Counted from the stretch's first letter, positions 15,327 to 24,058 are shown. The stretch: DNA of 64,000 nt from Polynucleobacter sp. es-EL-1 (GCF_018687975.1 NZ_CP061310.1:372001-436000), one strand, 5' to 3'. Notes: generated by a model not told the origin, from the sequence alone. Numbers and translations are program-made.

Positions 15327-15911
15327 ATGGGAATCATTACACGCGATAGCCTTTTAAGTCTTGAGGCTTATCACAAGGAGCGTCCTGCATTTCGCGAGAA
15401 GGCAATTCAAGAACGTCGTCTGCGTACAGTACACCTTGGGGATCACTTAACCATGATCTTTGAAAATGAATTTTTGATGCGCTATCAGATTCAAGAAATG
15501 TTACGTGTTGAGAAAACCTTTGAAGAAGATGGTATCCAAGATGAATTAAATGCTTACAACCCTTTGGTTCCAACTGGTTCTGACTTTAAAGCAACGATGA
15601 TGATTGAATATCCTAACGAGGCTGATCGTAAAGTTGCGCTCGCTAAATTAGTCGGTATTGAGCATCAAATGTTTATTGAAGTAGAGGGTCAGCCACGGGT
15701 TTATGCTATTGCTGATGAAGATTTAGAGCGCTCGACTGCTGACAAAACTTCTGCAGTGCATTTCATGCGCTTTGATCTAACAGATGATATGAAAAAAGCC
15801 TTAAAGGCTGGCGCTCAAATGATGGTGGGTTGTGATCATAAGGGCTATCCGATGCATGTTCAAACCCTGCCACCTGAAACCCTTGCTTCTTTGGTTTCTG
15901 ATTTAAGTTAA
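15327..15911 (+). CDS. DUF3501 family protein
   Basis: A 194-residue protein of unknown function. It has no cysteine motif, signal peptide or membrane segment; it is Glu/Arg-rich in the first half ('YHKERPAFREKAIQERR') and ends in a compact alpha/beta part. An AAGGAAA site lies just before the ATG. It follows the two-cluster Fe-S protein by 27 bases and is almost certainly co-transcribed. The family is known mainly from this neighbourhood with rubrerythrin. A role in peroxide handling or in assembly of the Fe-S protein is inference. Confidence 0.8.
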   Translation: MGIITRDSLLSLEAYHKERPAFREKAIQERRLRTVHLGDHLTMIFENEFLMRYQIQEMLRVEKTFEEDGIQDELNAYNPLVPTGSDFKATMMIEYPNEADRKVALAKLVGIEHQMFIEVEGQPRVYAIADEDLERSTADKTSAVHFMRFDLTDDMKKALKAGAQMMVGCDHKGYPMHVQTLPPETLASLVSDLS

Positions 15912-15926
15912 AAAAGTAGCAATACT

Positions 15927-16853
15927 TTAAATATACTTAACTCCAGGTAGGGCGCATTCGCGAATAACTTCTGCCAATGCATTCATTGCAGCGGCGCGAG
16001 GAAAGTTTTTCCGCCAGACGAGACATACTCGTCTGGTTGGAACCGGATCTTCAAAAGGAATATAGCTTATCAATTGATCTTGGTTTGTAAGATCGGGTGC
16101 TGAGGTCCTTGGCAACACTGAGATACCAATTCCGCTCACTACCATTTGGCGAATGGTCTCCAAAGAGGACCCTTCAAAACTACGCTGCTCACCAATCGTT
16201 GAGCCTGAGCCTAAGCGGTTTAGTTCTGGGCAGACGCCAAGCACATGATCTCTAAAGCAATGGCCAGTTCCTAGAAGTAAGGTATTTTGTTCTTTGAGTT
16301 CACGGTGAGGAATGGATTTACGATCTTCCCAGGGGTGGCCTTTCGGAACTGCTACTAAAAAAGGTTCATCGTATAAATCAATTTGGTTTAGACCAGCGCT
16401 TGCAAAGGGTTCTGCAATGACGATGCAGTCTAAGGCACCTTGTCGCAAGACTTCAAGCAGTCGAACAGTAAAATTCTCCTCCAAGAATAGTGGGGCGTTT
16501 GGTAGTCGCTCTCTAGCAATTCTGACTAGGCTGGGTAATAAATAGGGTGCGATGGTATAAATTGCACCTAAGCGTAATGGGCCGGAGAGGGGATCTTGAC
16601 CATGCTTGGCAAGATGCTTTAAGGCATTAGCCTCCTCAAGAACTCTTTGGGCTTGATCTACGATGAGGGCGCCCAAACTAGTCATTGCTACTTCGGTATT
16701 GGTCCGCTCAAAAATTTGCGTGTTGAGCTCTTCTTCCAATTTGCGGATGGCCACCGATAGGGTGGGTTGCGAAACAAAACAGGCATCAGCTGCCCTACCA
16801 AAATGACGCTCGCGGGCTACAGCAACGATGTAACGTAGTTCAGTCAGAGTCAT
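15927..16853 (-). CDS. oxyR: Hydrogen-peroxide-sensing LysR regulator OxyR
   Basis: A 308-residue LysR-type regulator. The N-terminal HTH is 'HFGRAADACFVSQPTLSVAIRKLEEEL'. The redox pair lies at exactly the E. coli positions, Cys199 and Cys208, in 'GTGHCFRDHVLGVCPEL'. Oxidation to the disulfide activates catalase, Ahp and related genes. It lies 12 bases after frnE on the same strand, so it may be co-transcribed with the DsbA-like gene. Likely targets in this window are ahpC and the rubrerythrin region, but no site was clearly recognised. Confidence 0.95.
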   Translation of the reverse strand: MTLTELRYIVAVARERHFGRAADACFVSQPTLSVAIRKLEEELNTQIFERTNTEVAMTSLGALIVDQAQRVLEEANALKHLAKHGQDPLSGPLRLGAIYTIAPYLLPSLVRIARERLPNAPLFLEENFTVRLLEVLRQGALDCIVIAEPFASAGLNQIDLYDEPFLVAVPKGHPWEDRKSIPHRELKEQNTLLLGTGHCFRDHVLGVCPELNRLGSGSTIGEQRSFEGSSLETIRQMVVSGIGISVLPRTSAPDLTNQDQLISYIPFEDPVPTRRVCLVWRKNFPRAAAMNALAEVIRECALPGVKYI

Positions 16854-16865
16854 TATTATTTCGAC

Positions 16866-17513
16866 CTAAATTAATTGTTCAAATGCATTGATAAATGAGT
16901 CTGGAGCTTGAGCTCCCTGGACTAAGTATTGATCATTCAGAATAACGGATGGTACCGAATGAATTCCAGCGCCAGTATATTGAGCCTCTTCTTCACGCAC
17001 TTCATTTGCGAACAGCCCACTCTCGAGCACCTGTTTGGCTTTATCTGAATCAAGGCCAGCAGAAGTCACTGCATTCAGAAGGTTTTGTTGATCATCTAAA
17101 TTGACTGCCAAGCAGAAATAGGTTTTGAGTAGCTCAGTTTTTAAGCGAGCTTGCTTCTCTGGGCCAAAATCAGTACCTGCCCAATGTAGAAGGCGATGGG
17201 CGTCAAAGGTGTTGTAGACCCGCTTTCGCCCATCTGGGTGAAACTGAAACCCAGCCTCAAGTGCGCGCTCCCTGATTTGGGCTTGATTCGCCTTTACTTG
17301 CTCTTCGGTAAGGCCATACTTTTCAGTGAGATGCTCGATAGCATCTTGGCCACCTTTGGGCATATTCGGATTTAACTCAAAAGGACGAAAGCGTACCTCA
17401 AATTGCGCTTTATCACCAAATGCTGCGATGGCTTTATTGAGATTGCCTAGACCTACGGCACACCATGGACAAGCAACGTCAGACACAAAGTCTATTTTGA
17501 TAGTGGGTTTCAT
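16866..17513 (-). CDS. frnE: DsbA-family oxidoreductase, FrnE type
   Basis: A 215-residue thioredoxin-fold protein with an inserted helical domain. The active site Cys15-Pro-Trp-Cys18 ('SDVACPWCAVGLGNL') is the FrnE/2-hydroxychromene-isomerase-like type. There is no signal peptide, so it acts in the cytosol. The conserved cis-Pro segment is 'GIHSVPSVILNDQYLVQGAQ'. In Deinococcus, FrnE is linked to oxidative-stress tolerance. It precedes oxyR by 12 bases, which supports a redox role. Confidence 0.88.
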   Translation of the reverse strand: MKPTIKIDFVSDVACPWCAVGLGNLNKAIAAFGDKAQFEVRFRPFELNPNMPKGGQDAIEHLTEKYGLTEEQVKANQAQIRERALEAGFQFHPDGRKRVYNTFDAHRLLHWAGTDFGPEKQARLKTELLKTYFCLAVNLDDQQNLLNAVTSAGLDSDKAKQVLESGLFANEVREEEAQYTGAGIHSVPSVILNDQYLVQGAQAPDSFINAFEQLI

Positions 17514-17575
17514 ACAAACGATTCTACAGAAGCATTGGTATAAATGCTTGCCACTTCACTGCTCAGAATTTTTGC

Positions 17576-18322
17576 CTAATTTCCACCAGCTACTTCAATA
17601 AATGAGGCGCTTGTATAGGAGGATTCTCCAGAAGCAAGCCAAACAATTGCAGAGGCCACTTCAGTTGCAGTCCCACCTCTTTTCATGGGTACAAATTGTT
17701 TGACGCGTTCAATGCGATTGGGCTCACCACCACTCGCATGGATGTCCGTATCAATATATCCAGGACGAACTGCATTGACTCGAATGCCGTCAACTGCTAA
17801 TTCTTTTGCTAGGCCAATTGTTAGCGTATCAATTGCACCCTTAGAGGCTGCATAGTCGACATATTCCCCGGGGGATCCAAGGCGAGATGCTACAGAGGAG
17901 ACATTCACAATCGATCCGCCAGACCCTTGATGTCTAGTGGACATGAGCTTGATTGCTGCTTGAATGCATAAAATAGTTGAAAAGACATTCGCATTAAATA
18001 TGCGCTGGATACGTTCACTTGACATGTCTTCAAGGCGCATTTGAGTTTCAAGAATTCCAGCATTATTGACTAGGGCATGTAGCCCGCCAAAAGACTTCAT
18101 GGTTTCCGTAAAAAGATGATTCACTTGATCGGCAATAGTTACATCTGCCTTGACGGCGATTGCTGTGCCGCCATTACTCTGAATTTCATCAACAACAGCT
18201 TGGGCTTCTTGGGCATGAGAGTTGTAGTTAACGCAAACTGCAAAGCCTTTACGAGCAGCAAGCTTTGCAGTCGCAGCTCCAATACCGCGACTAGCCCCGG
18301 TAACAATCATGACTTTAGACAT
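17576..18322 (-). CDS. Short-chain dehydrogenase/reductase (glucose-dehydrogenase-like)
   Basis: A 248-residue classical SDR. Cofactor motif 'TGASRGIGAATAK' (8-20), 'NNAG' (86-89), catalytic Ser142/143, Tyr157 and Lys161 ('YAASK'). Asn33-Tyr-Asn after the second strand hints at NADPH use, as acidic residues are lacking there. A GGAGG site lies just before the ATG. It lies upstream of frnE on the same strand with a 62-base gap and could lead a three-gene SDR-frnE-oxyR unit. Substrate unknown. Confidence 0.88.
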   Translation of the reverse strand: MSKVMIVTGASRGIGAATAKLAARKGFAVCVNYNSHAQEAQAVVDEIQSNGGTAIAVKADVTIADQVNHLFTETMKSFGGLHALVNNAGILETQMRLEDMSSERIQRIFNANVFSTILCIQAAIKLMSTRHQGSGGSIVNVSSVASRLGSPGEYVDYAASKGAIDTLTIGLAKELAVDGIRVNAVRPGYIDTDIHASGGEPNRIERVKQFVPMKRGGTATEVASAIVWLASGESSYTSASFIEVAGGN

Positions 18323-18381
18323 GCCTCCATATTACTAGCTTTGTAATGCTCAGACAATGAGAGTGAGAGCGATGATTTTTT

Positions 18382-18471
18382 GTGACATATAAAGCTATAA
18401 ACAGCCTTAAAAAAGATGGATCACCTCACATCATTAAAGTTGCTGATAAAGGTAATTGGATTAAAGTATGA
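18382..18471 (+). CDS. Possible 29-residue leader ORF overlapping the hydrolase start
   Basis: A GTG-initiated frame of 29 codons ends in TGA that overlaps the next ATG as ATGA (18468-18471). The encoded peptide is polar and protein-like (ends 'HIIKVADKGNWIKV'). It has no strong ribosome site, so it may be untranslated or a decayed remnant of a longer gene. Its overlap with the hydrolase start is the only real support. Confidence 0.25.
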   Translation: MTYKAINSLKKDGSPHIIKVADKGNWIKV

Positions 18472-19367
18472 GTATGAATGTATTCAATAAATGGATTATT
18501 GCTTTAGCGAGTGTCTTGTTCCTGAACGTCGCGCAAGGACAATCCACTAATACTTTTTGCCCTCTGACAACCAAATCAATTGCCATTGATGCTGGTTCGA
18601 TTAGCTATCTACAGGGTGGTCAGGGTCCTTCAGTCTTGTTATTGCACGGCCTCTTTGGGCAAAAAGAGCAGTGGACAGATATGGCCTGTGCTTTGGCCAA
18701 ACAAGGATTTCATGTTATCGCCCCTGATCTACCGGGCTATGGGCAAAGTAGCGCTTATCCCATCACTATTTACCAGCTAGAGTCCCAGGTAAAAACTCTC
18801 CAGCGCTTTATGAGATCGGTTAGTGGTAATTCATTTCATATTGCAGGTAATTCAATGGGTGGCGCCATTGCTGGTTTATACGCCAATCAATATGCTCAGG
18901 AGATTAAATCCTTGGCATTTATTGGTGCCCCGCTAGGAATTATTCCCTGGAGTAATCAAGTAAGAGATTCAATCTATCAGGGGGTTAATCCATTTATTCC
19001 GGTTGATCAAGCGCAATTGGATTTAGAGATGGATCTACTATTTGCAAAACCACCAGTGATTAGTGATGATATTAAAACGCAGTTGCTTCAAGAGTACCGC
19101 AACAATAATCGACACTATCAACAGGTTTGGGATATTGTGAATTTTTATGGCGATACGTTAAAACGATTTCCCAATCAATCTCTGCCAACCTTCATTCTGT
19201 GGGGAGAGCATGATGAAATTTTTAATATTTCGGGATTGCCAATCTTAAAAAAGAAATTTCCCCATTCTCAATCTCATCGCTTGGCAAATGTTGGTCATTT
19301 AGTCATGCTAGAGCAGCCGGTGAAAATTGCTGATCTGTACACATCATTTCTAAAAAAATCTCAGTAA
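18468..19367 (+). CDS. Exported alpha/beta hydrolase
   Basis: A 299-residue alpha/beta hydrolase with an N-terminal signal peptide (hydrophobic 9-22, likely cut after 'VAQG'). The oxyanion HG is at 'LLLHGLFGQ' (57-65), the nucleophile Ser129 in 'AGNSMGGA', the acid Asp in 'LWGEHDEIF' and the catalytic His in 'VGHLVMLEQP'. It resembles MhpC/lipase-type monoacyl hydrolases and would act in the periplasm. Alternative starts are ATG 18468 and 18474. Substrate unknown. It is not in an obvious operon with the following ClC gene. Confidence 0.83.
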   Translation: MSMNVFNKWIIALASVLFLNVAQGQSTNTFCPLTTKSIAIDAGSISYLQGGQGPSVLLLHGLFGQKEQWTDMACALAKQGFHVIAPDLPGYGQSSAYPITIYQLESQVKTLQRFMRSVSGNSFHIAGNSMGGAIAGLYANQYAQEIKSLAFIGAPLGIIPWSNQVRDSIYQGVNPFIPVDQAQLDLEMDLLFAKPPVISDDIKTQLLQEYRNNNRHYQQVWDIVNFYGDTLKRFPNQSLPTFILWGEHDEIFNISGLPILKKKFPHSQSHRLANVGHLVMLEQPVKIADLYTSFLKKSQ

Positions 19368-19448
19368 TGGCTTCTCAATGGATGGTAAATCCCATGACTT
19401 CCTCCTGGGGCAATCTATTGCATAGACAATGTTAAAGTTGTCCTTGTC

Positions 19449-20780
19449 ATGAGCGATTCCACTAGCACCCATACAACTCACTCTGAGTCTTCGGAGATTT
19501 TAGGTCTTAATATCTGGCGCTTAGTAGCTGTTGCCGCCGTTGCTGGCATTGGCGTGGGATTTATTGGGGGCACATTTCATTGGATGCTGGTTCACGGAAG
19601 CGAGCGCTTTTCTGCACTCTTGGAGCACTGGAAGGCTGATGGTTTTTATGGTGTTCCTGGATGGATCGGTGCTGCTTTAATTGCTGGTATTTGTATCGGC
19701 TTAGCCCGATGGCTGGTTTATTTTGCCCCCAGTGCAGCGGGTAGTGGAGTTCAGCACGTAGAAGCGGTTATGCGTAAAGAAGCTGATCCTGCGCCATTAC
19801 GTGTTTTACCAATTAAATTTTTTGGTGGATTGCTTGCAATGGTTCCGGGGATGGCTCTAGGGCGAGAAGGGCCAACTATTCAGATGGCCGCTGTCATAGG
19901 CAGCCAATGCGGCCGCATTTTTAGATTGAGTAAGGAAGATGGATTCTTGCTCTACACAGCGGTAGCAGGGGCGGGATTATCGGTAGCATTTAATGCGCCC
20001 ATGGCTGGTATTGCATTTGTTTTGGAAGAGGTGACTCGTAAGATAACCACTCGCAGTGTCCTCATTACATTGATTGCGGTTGCTACGAGCATTACTGTAT
20101 TTCGAGCATTATTTGGAAATGCCATTTCTTTTAGTATTCCCACCTTGGTTGCGCCAGAGTTGGGCAACTTAATTCTCTATGCAATTTTGGGCTTAATTGT
20201 TGGTTTGATGGGTGCTTTATACAATCGCAATATCTTATTTGGGCTCAATCTATTTTCTACTACCATGCCCAATATCCCTGTCGCACTCAAAGCAGCTTTT
20301 GTTGGGGCGGGAGTTGGATTGATTGCTTACTGGCAGCCATCTTGGGTTGGCGGCGGTGAATTGCAGGTCCAGCAAGTGCTGTCTAATAATTTTGGCGCTC
20401 AAGCGCTGATCACTTTGTTAATAGTGCGATGGCTGTTAGGGTCCATCTCCTATTCCCCTAGTTTGCCTGGTGGCCTGTTTGCTCCTTTGTTATTGGTCGG
20501 CGCAATTTCTGGAGCGTTATTTGCTCAGCTCATTAACTTTATTCCAGCTCTTGCATTTCAAGTCGATACAGTGTCATTTGCCTTAGTTGGAATGGCTGCT
20601 TTTTTTACGGCAGTAGTACGTGCACCCTTTACCGGTGTACTGCTCATTATTGAGATGAGTGGTGGAGTGATATTAACCCCTGGCCTCTTGGTAGCTTGCG
20701 TCTGCGCAACATTAATCACTTCTTATATGGGCTCTCCGCCTATCTACGACTCTTTAAGAGAGAGGATGTTCTCGCGGTAG
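19449..20780 (+). CDS. ClC-family chloride/proton antiporter
   Basis: A 443-residue polytopic membrane protein. The chloride-binding Ser segment is 'SAAGSGVQHVEAVM' (95-108), where 'GSGIP' of ClC-ec1 is replaced by 'GSGVQ'. The gating Glu140 lies in 'GREGPTIQMAA'. The internal proton Glu is present in 'FNAPMAGIAFVLEEVTR' (193/194). The C-terminal 'PGGLFAPLLLVGA' is the third anion-site element. With both glutamates present it should be an exchanger rather than a channel. No CBS domains follow. It may help pH or acid-stress balance. Confidence 0.92.
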   Translation: MSDSTSTHTTHSESSEILGLNIWRLVAVAAVAGIGVGFIGGTFHWMLVHGSERFSALLEHWKADGFYGVPGWIGAALIAGICIGLARWLVYFAPSAAGSGVQHVEAVMRKEADPAPLRVLPIKFFGGLLAMVPGMALGREGPTIQMAAVIGSQCGRIFRLSKEDGFLLYTAVAGAGLSVAFNAPMAGIAFVLEEVTRKITTRSVLITLIAVATSITVFRALFGNAISFSIPTLVAPELGNLILYAILGLIVGLMGALYNRNILFGLNLFSTTMPNIPVALKAAFVGAGVGLIAYWQPSWVGGGELQVQQVLSNNFGAQALITLLIVRWLLGSISYSPSLPGGLFAPLLLVGAISGALFAQLINFIPALAFQVDTVSFALVGMAAFFTAVVRAPFTGVLLIIEMSGGVILTPGLLVACVCATLITSYMGSPPIYDSLRERMFSR

Positions 20781-20863
20781 TACTAATTAAGGATTTCCAT
20801 GCAATATGTTTTACAGCTTATTGGTAATAGAATCGTATTTTCAATCTCTACAGTCACTTAATC

Positions 20864-22270
20864 TTAAAATTTCTCAGTCGCACAAGAGACTTTTCCCGAC
20901 TTGATTGCTTTTAGAAATGTGGCATAGTCGGCTTCATTTTGCTTGCTGTAGGCAATCGAGAACTTGACGAGAGCATCATCAAGAAGCTCATTTTTTCCAC
21001 AGTAGCCAGCTATAACCGCAGGATCTCCTGAGCGGGCATGAGCATTGGCTAGTGCCCACCCAAAGAGTTTTGCAAAATCTGGGAATATTTCGGCATTAAT
21101 TCCGTCGCCGCCTACTGAAATTCCGCCCTTCATGTCGCGTAATTGCCGTACGTAAAAATCCGTTTCTACTGTTTTTCCATAACCCAGAAATAGGTCTGGA
21201 GCGCCTTGAATGAGACACTGCCCATGAACGACGCGCTCTCCCTCTGATTTAAATTGGGTATCTGGAAAATAAGAAGCTAGGATAGATTTTTTCGCCTGTT
21301 TCGTCTGAAGAAAGAGAGGGTCGTCTTCATCTAGTCCCTGAAGATACATCACCCAGCAACCGTTGCCAACACTGCCAACCCCAACGACCTTTCTTGCCCA
21401 ATCAATCCATTTGTAGCGTGATAATAGGTGCTTACGATCTGGTGCTAATGAGTGAATATAAGAATTCATCCCCTCATCATTGAGTTCAGTAATTCTTGTA
21501 CCATTTGGTGAGAATTGGAGATGCTCTATCAGTGGAGGATTATTAATGAGGCGAATTCCTGCTTCAGTTACTTCAGTTAATTTCCCAAGCATGCCATGAC
21601 CGTTATTTTTTCGAGCTTTATCCACTAAGCCCTTTAAGTATTTCTGACTTATTGCATTTGCGTGTTTTGTTGCAATGTTGGTAAGCGATTTTTCGTCAAT
21701 ATAGGTGTGCTTAAGATCGATATAAGGCATGGTCGAGTATTGACGCATGTTATTTCGATATGCCTGACAGATATTGCGTACGATCTTCTCTCCATATAGC
21801 TGATCTTGACCTAGTAATTGCGCCGCAATCATGGCACTAGCAGTTAGGCGCTTTAAATCCCAGTCAAAATTTCCAGGAAGGGTTTCATCAAAATCATTAA
21901 TTCCAAAGACGAGCTGGTGCTCAGTGGTAGAAAAGAAGCCAAAGTTACTAACGTGCATATCTCCGCATAATTGCACTTGAATAGAGGGGCTTGGAATCTT
22001 AGCGAGGTCGTGGGCCATGATTGCAGCACCACCCCTAAAAAAAGCAAATGGACTGGCAGCCATTCGAGCATGGCGAATCGGAATGTATTCAGGAATTCGA
22101 GTTTTTGCTTGGGAAAGCAAAATATCAATTGGGCCTTGACGCTTATTTTCTACCGTAAATTGTCCAATTGAGGATCTATCAACCGCTTTGCGAATCGATT
22201 TCCCTAGATTGAGTCGCTCTTGAGGGCTTGGATTCTTTTTGAGAAATGACTCATACAGTTTGCTAGACAT
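20864..22270 (-). CDS. DUF2252 family protein
   Basis: A 468-residue soluble protein of the DUF2252 family, which has a predicted kinase-like fold. Characteristic segments are 'FAFFRGGAAIMAHDL' near 77, 'LCGDMHVSNFGFF' near 102-114 and 'FGINDFDETLPGNFDWDLKRL' near 122-142; the Asp-rich stretches recall catalytic and metal-binding loops of aminoglycoside phosphotransferases. The last part 'GWALANAHARSGDPAVIAGYCG' is also family-typical. The start has a GGAGCC site just before ATG. Function unknown. The gene ends near the ClC gene (convergent) and begins just below tRNA-Lys fragment 1 and its terminator. Confidence 0.85.
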   Translation of the reverse strand: MSSKLYESFLKKNPSPQERLNLGKSIRKAVDRSSIGQFTVENKRQGPIDILLSQAKTRIPEYIPIRHARMAASPFAFFRGGAAIMAHDLAKIPSPSIQVQLCGDMHVSNFGFFSTTEHQLVFGINDFDETLPGNFDWDLKRLTASAMIAAQLLGQDQLYGEKIVRNICQAYRNNMRQYSTMPYIDLKHTYIDEKSLTNIATKHANAISQKYLKGLVDKARKNNGHGMLGKLTEVTEAGIRLINNPPLIEHLQFSPNGTRITELNDEGMNSYIHSLAPDRKHLLSRYKWIDWARKVVGVGSVGNGCWVMYLQGLDEDDPLFLQTKQAKKSILASYFPDTQFKSEGERVVHGQCLIQGAPDLFLGYGKTVETDFYVRQLRDMKGGISVGGDGINAEIFPDFAKLFGWALANAHARSGDPAVIAGYCGKNELLDDALVKFSIAYSKQNEADYATFLKAIKSGKVSCATEKF

Positions 22271-22298
22271 GGCTCCATGATCTCATATACATTCGAAA

Positions 22299-22324
22299 TA
22301 AAAAAGCCCCGCAAGAAGCGAGGC
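22299..22324 (-). terminator. Terminator of a decayed tRNA gene (tRNA-Lys fragment 1)
   Basis: In the minus-strand RNA a 7-bp stem (one G-U pair, loop UUCUU) is followed by six U residues. It lies 11 bases beyond a 21-bp remnant of a tRNA-Lys 3' end, as expected for the terminator of a former tRNA gene. Confidence 0.75.
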
Positions 22325-22335
22325 CAAGAAATGCC

Positions 22336-22356
22336 GGTGGGTCGGGCGAGATTCGA
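22336..22356 (-). repeat. tRNA-Lys 3'-end fragment 1 (direct repeat)
   Basis: These 21 bases are identical to the last part of the intact tRNA-Lys(TTT) gene at 24141-24216 (GGTGGGTCGG... on the plus strand, i.e. T-arm, acceptor stem and CC of CCA). Beyond 22356 the match stops abruptly. It lies in the same orientation as the intact copy. Confidence 0.85.
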
Positions 22357-22436
22357 GCCAGTGATAATCTGTTTTAGAAAAGAACTGGCTGATGCTACGA
22401 TAGCATTACTGAATCACCAACGCATAGGACCAGATC

Positions 22437-22679
22437 ATGAAAATTATTAACTCCACATTGGTAACTCTGGCAACAGGCCTTGTATTAACAGCTTGCGCTC
22501 AACAGACAGAATTAATTCCCACCAAAGGCCAATCAGCTGAGCGCTACAACCAAGACCGTGCAGCCTGCATAAAAGAATCCAATACGTACTACGGCAATAG
22601 TGGCGGCGCCCCATCCGAGTCTGATGTATTTTTGGGGTGCATGAAGGCAAAGGGCTATCAAATTAAACAAAAGTTCTAA
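22437..22679 (+). CDS. Small lipoprotein
   Basis: An 80-residue protein with a type II signal peptide: basic start 'MKIINS', hydrophobic core, lipobox 'LTAC' with Cys20 as the lipidated residue. The mature part has 60 residues with a 'RDRAACIKES'-like stretch (NQDRAACIKESN) and 'DVFLGCMKAKGYQI', giving two further cysteines that could pair. This 'C...FLxCMxxKGY' pattern is common in small lipoproteins of proteobacteria with unknown role. It sits alone between tRNA-Lys fragments 1 and 2. Confidence 0.75.
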   Translation: MKIINSTLVTLATGLVLTACAQQTELIPTKGQSAERYNQDRAACIKESNTYYGNSGGAPSESDVFLGCMKAKGYQIKQKF

Positions 22680-23098
22680 TGATGATGGATTAGAGTTCTA
22701 AGTACTTTCCAGTTTTAGTTTTGTCTACTAACCCGACAGCGATTCTTTAAAAAGACACTTATAGAGCCGTCTGTCCTCTGGCGCCTAGCATCTTTGCCTA
22801 TTGCGAATCCATGGATTTCCTGTTGTTAAAAGAGTTACAAAATTTTCTTGCACCAGGAAGACAAAAACTCCACAGTTGCTAGTGAAGGTTTCTTTTATTA
22901 CCAGTGGGCCGGGCGAGATTCGAACTCGCGACCAACGGATTAAATGAAGTTGCGCCTCTTCAAAACCCTGTATAAATAAATGATCTAAACGGTCAAAAAA
23001 TAACTGTGCGATTGAGTATGTGTTTGCTTGATGGTGCAAAGTACAAATCTGTAGGCTGGATATCAAACTTTCTAACCTAGCCTTGCGCAGTTTTTTAT
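22680..23098. other. Intergenic stretch holding tRNA-Lys fragment 2
   Basis: No credible gene is present in these 419 bases. A minus-strand frame at 22785-23066 is open but part of it is a translation of the tRNA fragment, so it is rejected. Apart from the fragment at 22898-22944 I see no clear promoter, repeat or hairpin. Confidence 0.6.
22898..22944 (-). repeat. tRNA-Lys 3'-half fragment 2 (direct repeat)
   Basis: Bases 22910-22944 (35 nt) are identical to 24149-24183 of the intact tRNA-Lys gene, covering the anticodon loop, variable region, T-arm and part of the acceptor stem. The match continues to 22898 with three differences in the acceptor/CCA end. The 5' half is missing: after the anticodon loop the sequence diverges fully. 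Same orientation as the intact copy, as expected for a leftover integration (att) site or a partial tRNA duplication. Confidence 0.9.
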
Positions 23099-24058
23099 TT
23101 AAATCAAGTTCATTAATGCCAGTGTCGCTTTAATCACTTGGTTGTTCGTGTCGTTGAACAGGAATGGCGTTGTGAAATGAATATAGCCTTGCATTTTATA
23201 TGCGCCTGCAAGACGATCATAGGCTTGTAATTTTGTTGCCCAATCACCTGACTGCATTTGCATATATGGACTCTCGCCTCCACCGCAAGTAATGATGATT
23301 GGGCATTTCACATTCTGAGGGTAGTTAATCGGGCTGTACTCTTTAATTTCTTGTGGCGTTAGCTTTAAGAACTGCTGCCTCATTGATAGTGAAACTGGAT
23401 AAAGGTCTGTCCAGCCGCTGAGAATGGAGCCACCTTTAAAGAGTTTCGTTGGTAAGCCCTGCTTTTCCCATTCGGTAACAAGCATCATATTTGCTAGGTG
23501 ACCACCGGAGGAGTGACCTGACACATATAGCTTGTTGGGGTCACCACCAATTTGCTTAGCGTTTTTATATACCCAAGAAACAGCTTTGCGGCATTGAGCC
23601 ACTAATCCAGTCATGGTGTTCGGTGGGATATTATCAAATCCAATGGAGATATAGATGGCGTTATTTAGCAAGAAAGGGACAGCTTGTGACGAGTAATTAT
23701 TCTTGTTATCAAAGTCCCATGAGCCACCATGAAAGAAAATCATTATCGGCAAACCAGATGCATACGCAGGTGCAAAAACATCTAATTTTTCGGCATCAGA
23801 AGATCCGTATGAAAAAGTTTTTGGTGGGTACTGAGCTCTCACTTTTTCGCTATTAGTTGTGTAGGAGTCGGCAATTTTCTTAACTTCTGGCGGCGGCGGT
23901 AAATAGGGTCCTTGATTTAATTGGTCATTTAGTTGACTAACAGTCCAACCCCTAAAAACGACCTTTTCTTCTTGCGCCATTAATCCAAAAGTAGGCATAG
24001 TTGCAAATGCAGAGCCAGTCATTAAAAATTTTCTACGTGAAACGTCGCTTGTTGACAT
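23099..24058 (-). CDS. Tat-exported alpha/beta hydrolase (BD-FAE/carboxylesterase type)
   Basis: The start chosen is ATG 24058, six bases after a perfect GGAGG; ATG 24070 adds four residues but lacks a site. The 319-residue protein begins with a Tat signal, 'SRRKFLM' at 7-13 followed by a hydrophobic stretch to about 28. The oxyanion motif is 'FFHGGSWDF' (His110), the nucleophile Ser183 in 'SGHSSGGHLA', and late 'YIHFTTPFLF' may hold the His. It resembles arylformamidase/carboxylesterase-like enzymes. Substrate unknown. It is the only gene between tRNA-Lys fragment 2 and the intact tRNA-Lys. Confidence 0.85.
   Translation of the reverse strand: MSTSDVSRRKFLMTGSAFATMPTFGLMAQEEKVVFRGWTVSQLNDQLNQGPYLPPPPEVKKIADSYTTNSEKVRAQYPPKTFSYGSSDAEKLDVFAPAYASGLPIMIFFHGGSWDFDNKNNYSSQAVPFLLNNAIYISIGFDNIPPNTMTGLVAQCRKAVSWVYKNAKQIGGDPNKLYVSGHSSGGHLANMMLVTEWEKQGLPTKLFKGGSILSGWTDLYPVSLSMRQQFLKLTPQEIKEYSPINYPQNVKCPIIITCGGGESPYMQMQSGDWATKLQAYDRLAGAYKMQGYIHFTTPFLFNDTNNQVIKATLALMNLI

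Noticed and set aside
22785..23066. Open frame of 93 residues on the minus strand
   Set aside because: Part of it ('RWSRVRISPGP') is the well-known translation of a tRNA T-arm/acceptor end, here tRNA-Lys fragment 2; no ribosome site or family resemblance.
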